Source: Nocardioides palaemonis (GTDB taxonomy: Bacteria; Actinomycetota; Actinomycetes; Propionibacteriales; Nocardioidaceae). Taken from it: a stretch of 64,000 bases of DNA. This document shows, piece by piece, positions 45,286-53,736 of this stretch. How positions within the stretch are numbered: position 1 is the stretch's first letter; the number at the start of each line of letters is the position of its first letter. The stretch spans positions 186,001 to 250,000 of the forward strand of contig NZ_JAGVQR010000004.1 in assembly GCF_018275325.1 (NCBI RefSeq), in the 5' to 3' direction. The notes under the pieces were generated by a model. The model ran no database searches, was not told where the DNA came from, and saw nothing but the letters and a program-made list of their open reading frames with translations. The translations under genes were made by a program, and so were the position numbers.

Positions 45286-46578
45286 ATGCAGGTCGACGAA
45301 CTTCTCAAGCCGTTCCCCATCAAGGAGTTCCACCCGTTCCCACGGGCGCTGATGGGCCCCGGTGCCCACGAGATGATCGGCCCGGAGGCCCTCAAGATGG
45401 GCTTCCGCAAGTCGCTGATCATGACCTCGGGCCTGCGCGGCACGGACATCGTGCACAAGATCGCCGAGTCGATGAAGTACCACGGGCTCGAGGTCGTGGT
45501 CTACGACGAGGTCGAGTCCAACCCCAAGGACTACAACGTCATGGACGCCGTGGCGCTCTACCAGGAGAACGAGTGCGACTCCTTCGTCTCCATCGGCGGC
45601 GGGTCGTCGCACGACGCCTGCAAGGGGGCGCGGGTCTCGGTGGCCCACGACGGCCGCAACGTCAACGAGTTCGAGGGCTTCAACATGTCCGAGAACCCGA
45701 AGAACCCGCCGCACATCGCGGTGTCCACCACCGCCGGCACCGGCTCGGAGACCTCGTGGGCCTACGTCATCACCGACACCACGACCGACCCGGACAACCC
45801 GCACAAGTACGTCGCCTTCGACGACGCCTCGGTCGCCACCCTGGCCATCGACGACCCGGTCCTCTACTACGACTGCCCCGTCGACTACACCGCCCAGTGC
45901 GGCTTCGACGTGCTCGCCCACGCCAGCGAGCCCTACGTGTCGCGACTCAACTTCGAGCCCTCGCTCGGCAACGCGCTGCGCGCGATCAAGCTGACCGCCG
46001 AGAACCTGCGCCAGGCCGTCTGGAACGGCCAGGACCTCGCGGGACGGCAGGGGATGATGTACGCCCAGTACATCGCGGCGCAGGCCTTCAACTCCGGCGG
46101 GCTCGGCATCATCCACTCGATCAGCCACGCCGTGTCGGCGTTCTACGACACCCACCACGGGCTCAACAACGCGATCGCGCTGCCCCGGGTCTGGGCGTTC
46201 AACATGCCCACCCAGTACAAGCGGTTCGCGGAGATGGCCCAGGCGATGGGGGTCGACACCTACGGCATGACCGACGTGCGGGCCGCGGACGCGGCACTCG
46301 AGGCGGCCATCCGGCTGCTGCGCGACGTCGGCATCACCGAGCGCTTCGTCGACGTCACCCAGGACACCTACTCCAAGAACCGGCTCGGCACCGGTCCGAC
46401 GAAGTTCTACGAGAACGCCAAGGAGATCGTCGGCGACGCCGCGGACGTGGACCGGATCACGAACCACGTCCTGGGCGACGCGTGCACGCCCGGCAACGCG
46501 AAGGAGTGCACGTTCGAGACGGTCCGCCCGGTCGTCGAGCACTGCATGACCGGCGACCTCGACGACCTGCTCACGTGA
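45286..46578 (+). CDS. mno: Iron-containing alcohol dehydrogenase of the NDMA-dependent methanol dehydrogenase type
   Basis: 430 residues. Group III dehydrogenase fold with IGGGSSHDACKGA (nucleotide binding), FDVLAHASEPY (metal-ligand Asp and His) and IHSISHAVSAFYDTHHGLNNAI (further His ligands). MQVDELLKPFPIKEFHPFPRA (in parts) and the C-terminal TGPTKFYENAKEIVGDAADVDRITNHVL (in parts) match the methanol:NDMA oxidoreductases of Amycolatopsis and mycobacteria, which hold NAD(P) tightly and pass electrons to mycofactocin (family knowledge). Start ATG 45286 with GGAAGG upstream. Divergent from mftA; heads a unit with the MoxR and VWA genes (GTGA overlap). Methanol as substrate is inferred. Confidence 0.9.
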   Translation: MQVDELLKPFPIKEFHPFPRALMGPGAHEMIGPEALKMGFRKSLIMTSGLRGTDIVHKIAESMKYHGLEVVVYDEVESNPKDYNVMDAVALYQENECDSFVSIGGGSSHDACKGARVSVAHDGRNVNEFEGFNMSENPKNPPHIAVSTTAGTGSETSWAYVITDTTTDPDNPHKYVAFDDASVATLAIDDPVLYYDCPVDYTAQCGFDVLAHASEPYVSRLNFEPSLGNALRAIKLTAENLRQAVWNGQDLAGRQGMMYAQYIAAQAFNSGGLGIIHSISHAVSAFYDTHHGLNNAIALPRVWAFNMPTQYKRFAEMAQAMGVDTYGMTDVRAADAALEAAIRLLRDVGITERFVDVTQDTYSKNRLGTGPTKFYENAKEIVGDAADVDRITNHVLGDACTPGNAKECTFETVRPVVEHCMTGDLDDLLT

Positions 46579-47774
46579 GCGCCCCCGACCCGAGCACTCC
46601 CCCGTTCGCCGACGTCGGCGAGGTGCTGTCCCGCTTCCGCGAGCACGGCTACCTCGCCGACGAGCGGCTCGCGACGACGGTGTTCCTGCAGACCCGCCTC
46701 GACAAGCCGGTCCTGCTGGAGGGACCGGCGGGCGTGGGCAAGACCCAGCTGGCGACGAGCCTGGCCGAGGTGACCGGACGGCGGCTGCTGCGGCTGCAGT
46801 GCTACGAGGGCCAGGACGAGTCCAAGGCGCTCTACGAGTGGGACTACGGCAAGCAGCTGCTCTACACCCAGATCCTGCGCGAGAAGATCGGCCAGCTCGT
46901 CGCGGACGCCGCCGACCTCGGCGAGGCCGTCGACCGGATCGCCGCGCAGGAGAGCGTGTTCTTCTCCGACCGGTTCCTGGCGCCGCGTCCGCTGCTCGAG
47001 GCGATCACCTCGGAGGACCCCGTCGTCCTCCTCGTGGACGAGGTCGACCGCGCAGACGAGGCCCTCGAGGCGGTGCTGCTCGAGCTGCTGAGCGAGTTCC
47101 AGGTCTCGGTGCCGGAGATCGGGACGGTCCGCGCCCGCCACCTGCCCTACGTGGTGCTCACCTCCAACAACACGCGCGACCTGTCCGCCGCCCTCAAGCG
47201 ACGCTGCCTCCACCTGTTCCTCGAGTACCCCTCGGCCGAGCGCGAGCTGGAGATCCTGCGGTCGAAGGACACCGGCCTGGCCGACGCCCTCGCCACCCGG
47301 CTGGTCGAGGTGGTCCGCGGGCTGCGCGAGCTCGACCTGCGCAAGGCGCCCAGCATCTCGGAGACGATCGACTGGGCCCACACGCTCGCGGTGCTGGGCG
47401 TGACCGAGCTCAGCGCCGAGGTGCTGGCCTCCACGCTCAACGTCGTCGTCAAGTACGAGCGCGACCTCGGCCGGGCCACCGCGGCGCTCCCCACGCTCGT
47501 CGACCCCAACGCCAGCGTGCCCGACCACCGGCACGTGCCGGGCCACGGTCACGGGCACGGCCACGGGCACGGCCACGACCACCCGCACGACCACGACCAC
47601 GCGCCGGACGGCGACGTGGACGGGCGCGAGGTGCGACGCTCCAAGGACCAGCCGGGCCGCCACGACGAGGCCTACTACGGCGCACCCGGCAGCAGCGGCG
47701 GCGCGCGCGAGGTGACCGAGGGGCAGGGCGCCCGGTCGTTCGCGGCGCAGCGCGCTCGCAGGCGGCCGGTCTAG
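46575..47774 (+). CDS. MoxR-family AAA ATPase (CoxD-like) with histidine-rich tail
   Basis: 399 residues. AAA+ core: Walker A GPAGVGKT at 50-57, Walker B LLVDEVDRAD at 152-161, sensor LTSNNTRDL, and KRRCLHLFLEYP. The YEGQDESKALYEWDYGKQLLYTQ region, with its paralogue at 58102, places it near CoxD. Unusually, residues 318-342 are a run of Gly-His and Asp-His pairs with about a dozen histidines, a likely Ni/Zn/Fe/Cu-binding tail. MoxR ATPases act with VWA partners to mature or load metals into enzymes. Its gene overlaps the dehydrogenase stop by 4 bp, so that enzyme is the obvious client; this is inference. Confidence 0.88.
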   Translation: MSAPDPSTPPFADVGEVLSRFREHGYLADERLATTVFLQTRLDKPVLLEGPAGVGKTQLATSLAEVTGRRLLRLQCYEGQDESKALYEWDYGKQLLYTQILREKIGQLVADAADLGEAVDRIAAQESVFFSDRFLAPRPLLEAITSEDPVVLLVDEVDRADEALEAVLLELLSEFQVSVPEIGTVRARHLPYVVLTSNNTRDLSAALKRRCLHLFLEYPSAERELEILRSKDTGLADALATRLVEVVRGLRELDLRKAPSISETIDWAHTLAVLGVTELSAEVLASTLNVVVKYERDLGRATAALPTLVDPNASVPDHRHVPGHGHGHGHGHGHDHPHDHDHAPDGDVDGREVRRSKDQPGRHDEAYYGAPGSSGGAREVTEGQGARSFAAQRARRRPV

Positions 47775-47782
47775 GAGTCGAC

Positions 47783-49327
47783 GTGGAGGGAGCGATCCAC
47801 CGGTTCGTCCGGCTGCTGCGGCTGCACGGGGTGCGCGTCAGCGTCTCCGAGGCCGTCGACGGCCTGCACGCGGCCGCGCAGCCGGGTGTGCTCGACGACC
47901 CGGAGGTGCTGCGCTCGGCGCTCGCGGTCTCGCTGGTCAAGGACCGTCGCGACCTCGCGGCCTTCGACCGCGTCTTCGACCGGTTCTTCGGACTGCGGCC
48001 GGTCGTGGAGGAGGACGACGCCGAGCACTCGCACGCCCACGACGACCTGAGCGACACGGGGTCCCTCGACGAGTTCACGCTCTCCGACGAGCCGGGCGAC
48101 ACCCCGGCACAGGGACACTCGCACGGGCGGCCGATGGACCTGCACCAGTTCTTCCGCCCGGAGGACATGGCGCAGCAGTACAACCTGCACCAGGAGGCCA
48201 ACCGGCTCGACATGGCCCAGCTCACCGACGAGATCGTGCTCTCGGACGAGCAGGCGTCCGGCGCCGGCGAGGCCGCGCGGGTGCAGCTGTCGACACGGCG
48301 GCTGCACAACCCCGGCGCCCCGGGCGACCTCGCGACCCGGGCCGGGCTCGAGGTCGACGCCGAGCTCACCGTCGCGGAGGAGATGGCGCTGCTGGCCTGG
48401 CTCGCCGACGAGCTCCCGGACGCGCCCGACGACCTCGACCCCGACACCGCCGAGTCGTTGCGGGCGCTCCGCGAGCGGCTCGCGCCGCTGCTCGAGCAGC
48501 TGCCCGAGCGCCTGCGCGAGCACCTGCAGCGGCTGATGGAGCTCGAGCGGGAGGTCGAGGAGCGCGAGGTCGCGGCGGCACAGGCCGAGACGGTGGACGA
48601 GCAGGTCCGCGCCGACCTCGAGGAGAGCCTGCGCCGTCTCCTGCGCAGCCTGCACGGCGCGCCCCGCCCTCGCCGGCGGACCGCGGCGCGCGGTCAGGTC
48701 GACGGCGCCCGCACGATGCGGCACAACATGCGCTTCGACGGCGTGCCGTTCCGACCGGTGACGGTCAGCCGGGCCGAGGACCGCCCGCGCCTGCTGGTCC
48801 TGTGCGACGTGTCCCTGTCCGTCCGGATGACCGCCCGGTTCACCCTGCACCTGGTGCACTCGCTGCAGTCGGTCGCCACCCAGGTCCGCACGTTCGCCTT
48901 CGTGCGCGACCTCGTGGAGATCACGGACCTGTTCGCCGAGCACCGCATCGAGGAGGCCCTCTCGCTGGTGATGTCCGGCCTCCCCGCGGGCGGCGTGCTC
49001 GACGTCGACGCCGACTCCGACTACGGCCACGCGCTGGAGACCTTCCTGGAGCAGCACGGCTCCGCCCTCACCCGGCGCACGACGGTCATCGTGCTGGGCG
49101 ACGGCCGGGGCAACCGGCACGACCCCCGGCTCGACGTCTTCGAGGAGATCACCCGCCGCGCGCGCTCGACCATCTGGCTCACCCCCGAGCCGCGCTACTC
49201 CTGGGCACTCGGGTCGTGCGACCTTCCCGCCTACGCCGAGTTCTGCGACCGGGTCCAGGTCGTGCGCAACCTCTCCGGGCTCGAACGCGTGTCGACCACC
49301 ATGGCGACCTCCGGCGTGGAGGCGTGA
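47783..49327 (+). CDS. VWA-domain protein (CoxE-like), partner of the MoxR ATPase
   Basis: 514 residues from GTG 47783 (GGAG 5 nt upstream, 8 bp after the moxR stop). The N-terminal helical domain (FVRLLRLHGVRVSVSEAVD) is CoxE-like. Next is an acidic, His-containing middle (EHSHAHDDLSD, GHSHGRPMDLHQFF), and long Arg/Glu helices around 230-300. The C-terminal VWA domain has the MIDAS motif DVSLSVR near residue 342 and LGDGRGNRHD later. VWA proteins bridge a MoxR ATPase to its client through a metal ion. Both partners having histidine clusters suggests metal handling. Confidence 0.85.
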   Translation: MEGAIHRFVRLLRLHGVRVSVSEAVDGLHAAAQPGVLDDPEVLRSALAVSLVKDRRDLAAFDRVFDRFFGLRPVVEEDDAEHSHAHDDLSDTGSLDEFTLSDEPGDTPAQGHSHGRPMDLHQFFRPEDMAQQYNLHQEANRLDMAQLTDEIVLSDEQASGAGEAARVQLSTRRLHNPGAPGDLATRAGLEVDAELTVAEEMALLAWLADELPDAPDDLDPDTAESLRALRERLAPLLEQLPERLREHLQRLMELEREVEEREVAAAQAETVDEQVRADLEESLRRLLRSLHGAPRPRRRTAARGQVDGARTMRHNMRFDGVPFRPVTVSRAEDRPRLLVLCDVSLSVRMTARFTLHLVHSLQSVATQVRTFAFVRDLVEITDLFAEHRIEEALSLVMSGLPAGGVLDVDADSDYGHALETFLEQHGSALTRRTTVIVLGDGRGNRHDPRLDVFEEITRRARSTIWLTPEPRYSWALGSCDLPAYAEFCDRVQVVRNLSGLERVSTTMATSGVEA

Positions 49328-49331
49328 GCCG

Positions 49332-50243
49332 ATGACGACCGACGCGGCACCGATCGACCCACTCGCGCCGGCGCGCAGCGGGATCTACCGCGACGGCGTC
49401 GTCGAGGTCCGCTCGGCGGGTCGGTTCCGCGCGCGCCTCGACCACCGCTCGATCCGCACCGGCCACTTCGACGTGCACCCCGAGGGGAGCACGATCCGCG
49501 TCGAGCACTCCCTGGACCGCGACGAGGTCGACGACGACCTGGCCGGCCTGCTGGCGACCGAGCTGTTCGGCCCCGGCTGGCTGCGCGGCGCCGACCTCTT
49601 CGAGCGGATCTTCACCGGCATCGTGCTGACCAGCACCGACTCCTCCGACCCGCTGGCCGGCTGGGAGCTGTTCTACCGCAACACCCTGCGGCGCCTCGCC
49701 GACCCGTCGCACGCGACGGCACCCGGCCGCGCGCACGGGAGCCTGGCCGGCTACGCCCCCGTGCACGCCCACGCCGAGACGCTGCTCGCCCCGGGCAGCG
49801 TGCTCGAGCTCGGCTGTTGCTTCGGCTTCTTCTCGCTGCGTCTCGCCGCAGCCGGTCGGGAGATCCTCGCCACCGACGTCAACCCCGGAACGGTCGGGCT
49901 GCTCGCGGCGGTCGCGCCGCGGCTCGGCGTCGACGTGCGCACGCTGGTGGCCGACGCCGCCCACGTGCCGCTCGGCCCGCGCAGCGCCGACACCGTCGTC
50001 GCCCTCCACCTGCTCGAGCACCTCGCCCCCGACCACGGCGACCGGGTGGTCGTCGAGGCCCTGCGGCTGGCCCGCCACCGGCTCGTGGTCGCGGTGCCGC
50101 TGGAGGAGGAGGCCGACGAGACGTGGGGCCACGTCCGCACGGTCAGCCTCGCCGACCTCGAGAGGTGCGGCGTGCTCACGGGACGGCCGTTCGACGTCCA
50201 CGAGCACCACGGCGGGTGGCTGGTCGTCGACGTGGGCGCCTGA
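49332..50243 (+). CDS. mftM: SAM methyltransferase, probably MftM (mycofactocin oligosaccharide methyltransferase)
   Basis: 303 residues. A novel N-terminal half (SGIYRDGVVEVRSAGRFRARLDHRSIRTG, in parts, and WELFYRNTLRRL) precedes a class I methyltransferase domain: VLELGCCFGFFSLRLAA, ATDVNPGTVGLL, ADAAHVPLGPRSADTVVALHLLEHL. This layout fits MftM, which methylates a glucose of the mycofactocin glucan in mycobacteria (family knowledge). It lies 4 bp after the VWA gene in the methanol unit, not with mftF. The identity is by architecture and context. Confidence 0.8.
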   Translation: MTTDAAPIDPLAPARSGIYRDGVVEVRSAGRFRARLDHRSIRTGHFDVHPEGSTIRVEHSLDRDEVDDDLAGLLATELFGPGWLRGADLFERIFTGIVLTSTDSSDPLAGWELFYRNTLRRLADPSHATAPGRAHGSLAGYAPVHAHAETLLAPGSVLELGCCFGFFSLRLAAAGREILATDVNPGTVGLLAAVAPRLGVDVRTLVADAAHVPLGPRSADTVVALHLLEHLAPDHGDRVVVEALRLARHRLVVAVPLEEEADETWGHVRTVSLADLERCGVLTGRPFDVHEHHGGWLVVDVGA

Positions 50244-50262
50244 CCGGCAGCGACGCACCTCG

Positions 50263-50943
50263 TCAGAGCAGGCCCTGCTTGGTCGCCTCGTAGACCGCCT
50301 CGGCGCGACGGCTGACGCCGAGCTTGCGCAGGATGTTGCCGACGTGGAACTTCGCCGTGGTCTCGGAGATGTAGAGCTGGGCGCCGATCTCCCCGTTGGA
50401 GAGCCCGCGTGCCAGCAGCTGGACGACCTCGCGCTCGCGGGGCGTGAGCTGGTGGCTCTCCTCGACCGGCGGCGCGTGCAGCCCCCGCACCATGGCGGCC
50501 GCCGACCGCGGGTCGAAGGCCGACCCGCCCCGCGCGACGTCGCGGATCGCGCGGATCAGGCCCGTGGTGTCGACGTCCTTCACGACGTAGCCCTTGGCGC
50601 CGGCGCGGATCGTGCGGATCACCAGCTGCTCGTCGAGGAACGTGGTGAGGACCAGGATCCCGAGGTCGGGGTCGCGCTGGGCGAGCTCGGCGCACAGGTC
50701 GAGGCCCTCGACGTCGGACGACGCGGAGAGCTTGAGGTCCAGCAGCACGATGTGGGGGCGTACGCGGTCGACGACCGCGAGCGCCTCGGCCGCCGTGGAC
50801 GCCTCGGCCACCACGGTGAGGTCGCGCTCGCGCTCGAGGATCGAGCGCAGGCCCTGCCTCACGATCGCGTGGTCGTCGACCAGCACGATGTCGACGGCGT
50901 CGGCGCGGGTGCCGGGGGCGTCGGGCGGGGTCAGCGTGGCCAT
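50263..50943 (-). CDS. NarL/LuxR-type response regulator
   Basis: 226 residues. Receiver domain: IVLVDDHAIVRQGLRSIL with the acidic pair, phospho-acceptor Asp in HIVLLDLKLS, and Lys in GAKGYVVKDV. The C-terminal LuxR helix-turn-helix is LTPREREVVQLLARGLSNGEIGAQLYISETTAKFHVGNIL (in parts). Its ATG lies inside the kinase gene (13-bp overlap), so the two form one pair. It is flanked by methanol and alcohol dehydrogenase genes and is my candidate for binding the CCTGCCCGA-type palindromes. Confidence 0.92.
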   Translation of the reverse strand: MATLTPPDAPGTRADAVDIVLVDDHAIVRQGLRSILERERDLTVVAEASTAAEALAVVDRVRPHIVLLDLKLSASSDVEGLDLCAELAQRDPDLGILVLTTFLDEQLVIRTIRAGAKGYVVKDVDTTGLIRAIRDVARGGSAFDPRSAAAMVRGLHAPPVEESHQLTPREREVVQLLARGLSNGEIGAQLYISETTAKFHVGNILRKLGVSRRAEAVYEATKQGLL

Positions 50944-52322
50944 GGTCCTCCTCGGTCCAACAGGTCGGCGAGCGTGTCGCGCTCGGGCACCACCACGGGC
51001 AGGGGCACCCGCATCTCCACCCGGACGCCGCCGAGGCGGGCGCGGCGGAACGCGATGCGGCCGCCGAGCTGGACGATCCGGCACTCGATGTTGGCCAGTC
51101 CGCGGTGCCGGCCGCTGGTGTCGCTGCGCTGCAGCCGCAGCACCCGGCTCATCCGGGTCGGGTCACCGCCCCCGTCGTCCGCGACGCTGGCGTAGAGCTC
51201 GTCGGCGCTGTAGCGCAGCCGGACCACCGCGCGCGTCGCATCGGCGTGGGTGGCGACGTTGAAGAGCGCCTCGCCGACCGCCCGGGCGATCTCGTGGTCG
51301 CCGTCGGCGGGGAGCGGCTCGACCTCGCCCTGGACCCGGACCTGCACCTTGAGCTGGGGCCGGTGGTGCTCCGCGACGTCGGCCACCAGCTCGGGCAGCG
51401 TCGACACGGTCTCGCGCGGGTCGCGGTGCAGGGAGTAGATCGCCCGCCGGAGCTGGTCGACCGCCTCCTGCGAGAGCTGCTTGGCCGTCACCACCCGCTC
51501 CAGCACCTCGGCGGCGTCGTCCATCGTCTCGAGGTCGCCGCGCGCCACCTCGAGCGCCATGCCGGCCGCGAGGACGTACTGGGTGACGCTGTCGTGGAGC
51601 TCGCGGGCGATGCGGTGGCGCTCGGCGTCGAGGAGCTCGCGCTGGAGGGCGACGGTGAGCCGCTGCTCGGTGTGCCGCAGCTCGCGGGTGCGCTGCTCGA
51701 GGTCGCGCGCCTGGCTCGTCGCCTCGTCGTAGAGCTGCTGGGCGCGGCGGTGGAGGGCCATGCCGGCCTGGTGCTGCTCGCTGGTGTGGAGCGACACGGC
51801 CGCCTGGTTGGCCAGGATCCGCAGCACGGACAGGTCGCTGGGCTCGGGGTCGACCGCGAGTCCGTGCAGCCCGACCAGGCTCCCGACCGGACGCCCCTCG
51901 AGGTGCATCGGCACGCGGACCCACCCGCCCCCGTCGTCGCTGCTGGTCGCGTGCCCGGCACGGATCGCGCCGAGCTCGCGGCGCACGTGCGCGGGGAGGT
52001 CGGCGTCGTCGTCGGTCAGCGTGCCGTGGGCGTCGACCACGAGGAAGCGTGGCCGCGCCCCCGCGACGTGGCCGTCGGACAGCGCGAGGATCGCCCACTC
52101 CGCGGCGAGGTGCGTCGCGGCGGCCCGCAGCACCTCCTCGAGCAGCCCGCGCGGGCCCTCGACGGTCCGCACCAGGGCGCGCGAGATCGAGTCCATCGCC
52201 CGGACCGCGTGCTGGAGCCGCTCGTCGGAGCGGAGGAGGGCGCGGTAGTAGGACCGCTTGCCCGACCGGATCCCCGTGAGCGTGGCGAGGTCCGGCGCCC
52301 CCGACACGGGGTCGGTGCTCAC
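50931..52322 (-). CDS. Sensor histidine kinase (HisKA_3/NarX type) with GAF domain
   Basis: 463 residues from GTG 52322. N-terminal GAF-like sensor (ALVRTVEGPRGLLEEVLRAAATHLAAEWAILAL, in parts, to LRILANQAAVSL), no membrane segment, so a cytoplasmic sensor. Coiled coil, then the HisKA_3 dimer domain with phospho-acceptor in ERHRIARELHDSVTQYVLAAG, then an ATPase domain (EIARAVGEALFNVATHADA, VADDGGG, GRHRGLANIECRI). It overlaps the dehydrogenase stop by 4 bp upstream and the regulator downstream, so all three may share a transcript. An alcohol- or aldehyde-derived signal is plausible. Confidence 0.9.
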   Translation of the reverse strand: MSTDPVSGAPDLATLTGIRSGKRSYYRALLRSDERLQHAVRAMDSISRALVRTVEGPRGLLEEVLRAAATHLAAEWAILALSDGHVAGARPRFLVVDAHGTLTDDDADLPAHVRRELGAIRAGHATSSDDGGGWVRVPMHLEGRPVGSLVGLHGLAVDPEPSDLSVLRILANQAAVSLHTSEQHQAGMALHRRAQQLYDEATSQARDLEQRTRELRHTEQRLTVALQRELLDAERHRIARELHDSVTQYVLAAGMALEVARGDLETMDDAAEVLERVVTAKQLSQEAVDQLRRAIYSLHRDPRETVSTLPELVADVAEHHRPQLKVQVRVQGEVEPLPADGDHEIARAVGEALFNVATHADATRAVVRLRYSADELYASVADDGGGDPTRMSRVLRLQRSDTSGRHRGLANIECRIVQLGGRIAFRRARLGGVRVEMRVPLPVVVPERDTLADLLDRGGPWPR

Positions 52323-53572
52323 AGCGCCTCGAGGAAGAGGGCGTGGACGTCGGAGAGGGAGGCCGAGCGCGGGTTGGTGGTGAGGCAGGCGTCGTCGAGC
52401 GTGGTGCTGGCCAGGCGGGTGACGTCGTCCTCGGTGACACCGAGCTCGCGGAGCCCGCGCGGCACGCCCACGTCGTCGCCCAGGCGTCGTACGTGCTCGG
52501 CCAGCAGGTCGGCGGCCTCCTCCCCCGGCACGCCGGCCACGGCCAGCCCCGCGCGGCGGGCGAGCTCGACGAACCGGTCGGGGGTGGCCCGCGCGTTGTA
52601 GCGGATCACGTGGGGCAGCAGGACGCCGTTGACCACCCCGTGCGGGGCGTCGAGCAACCCGCCGACCTGGTGGCTCATCGCGTGGGTGGCGCCGAGGATC
52701 GCGTTGCTGAACGCCAGCCCCGCCTGCAGGCTGGCCTGCGCCATCTTGGCGCGGGGGCCCGGGTCGAGCGGCTCGGTCATCGTGTCGCGCAGGTGCTCGC
52801 AGACCAGCCCGACGGCGTTGAGCGCGTGGATGTCCGCGAGCGGGTTGTGGGCGAGCGAGACGTAGGACTCGATGCCGTGGGTGAGCGCGTCGAGGCCGGT
52901 CGCGGCGTTGAGGTCCTCGGGCATCGTGGTCAGCAGGCGCGGGTCGGTGATCGAGATGTCGGGCACCAGCGCGCGGCCCATGATCGTGATCTTCACCGAG
53001 CGCTCGGTGTCGGTGACGATGCAGAACTGGCTGACGTCGGCGCCCGTGCCGGAGGTGCTGGGGATCATCAGCATCGGCGGGATCGGGCGGGTCACCTGGT
53101 CGACCCCGGCGTAGTCGAGGATGTCGCCGTCGTTGCCGGAGAGGATCGCCACGCCCTTGGCGGCGTCGATGCACGACCCGCCGCCGATGGCGATGATGAC
53201 GTCGGCCCGCTCCTCGGCGTACTTCTGCCAGGCCCGGCGCACCTCGTGGTCCTTCGGGTTCGGCGTCACCTCCGTCCAGAGCACGGGCTCGAGCCCCGCC
53301 TCGCGCAGGTGGGCGAGCAGCTCGTCCGCCCAGCCGGCCTCGAGCACGCCCGGGTCGGTGACCACGAACGGGCGCCGGGCACCGAGCCGCGCGGCGGCGT
53401 AGCCGGCCTCGACGAGGGACCCGACACCGAAGACGACCTCCGGCGCGTGGAACTTCGCGACCGCGGGGGCCTCGTGCGGCGCGACGTCCGGCGCGTCGCC
53501 GCCCCCGTGGGCGCCCTCGTGCGCCATCGCGGGCGCCGGCACGCGGCAGGGAGCGGGAGTGCTGACTGGCAT
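52319..53572 (-). CDS. Iron-containing alcohol dehydrogenase
   Basis: 417 residues from ATG 53572; ATG 53527 is an alternative. Group III dehydrogenase: KFHAPEVVFGVGSLVEAG, VTPNPKDHEV, IAIGGGSCIDAAKGVAIL, STSGTGADVSQFCIV, and metal ligands in GLDALTHGIESY, ATHAMSHQVGGLLDAPHG. The first 40 residues are an unusual His/Ala/Pro-rich extension (MAHEGAHGGGDAPDV). It differs from the gene at 45286, so the locus has two iron dehydrogenases of different subgroup. It overlaps the kinase start. Two copies of the ATCGGGCAGGTC half-site lie at its start codon and 130 bp upstream. Substrate unknown. Confidence 0.9.
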   Translation of the reverse strand: MPVSTPAPCRVPAPAMAHEGAHGGGDAPDVAPHEAPAVAKFHAPEVVFGVGSLVEAGYAAARLGARRPFVVTDPGVLEAGWADELLAHLREAGLEPVLWTEVTPNPKDHEVRRAWQKYAEERADVIIAIGGGSCIDAAKGVAILSGNDGDILDYAGVDQVTRPIPPMLMIPSTSGTGADVSQFCIVTDTERSVKITIMGRALVPDISITDPRLLTTMPEDLNAATGLDALTHGIESYVSLAHNPLADIHALNAVGLVCEHLRDTMTEPLDPGPRAKMAQASLQAGLAFSNAILGATHAMSHQVGGLLDAPHGVVNGVLLPHVIRYNARATPDRFVELARRAGLAVAGVPGEEAADLLAEHVRRLGDDVGVPRGLRELGVTEDDVTRLASTTLDDACLTTNPRSASLSDVHALFLEAL

Positions 53573-53650
53573 CGGGCAGGTCTCCGGTGTGGGAACGAGG
53601 ACCAACGGTAGACCGCGGACAGCGCCGAGCACACCCCTCCGCGATCCACC

Positions 53651-53656
53651 CACCCT
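53651..53656 (-). promoter_or_regulatory. Candidate -10 element of the second iron dehydrogenase
   Basis: TAGGGT on the minus strand. With an assumed start point 7 nt further on, the perfect palindrome at 53701-53722 is centred near -67, matching the spacing at mftA. Confidence 0.4.
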
Positions 53657-53700
53657 AGGTGCGCCCCGCCCCGGCGAGCCCCGGCGACCGGGCTGCTCCA

Positions 53701-53722
53701 GACCTGCCCGATCGGGCAGGTC
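53701..53722. promoter_or_regulatory. Perfect 22-bp palindrome upstream of the iron dehydrogenase-two-component unit
   Basis: GACCTGCCCGA followed by its exact complement. The 12-bp right half (ATCGGGCAGGTC, 53711-53722) recurs exactly at 53571-53582, over the dehydrogenase start codon. An imperfect copy lies at 45117-45134 and a weak one at 55761-55775. Its placement upstream of a predicted promoter suits an activator or repressor site. Confidence 0.75.
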
Positions 53723-53736
53723 GCGTGCACGTCGGC

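Noticed and set aside
47528..47610. Short tandem DNA repeat
   Set aside because: It encodes the Gly-His/Asp-His tail of the MoxR protein in frame, so it was treated as protein sequence.
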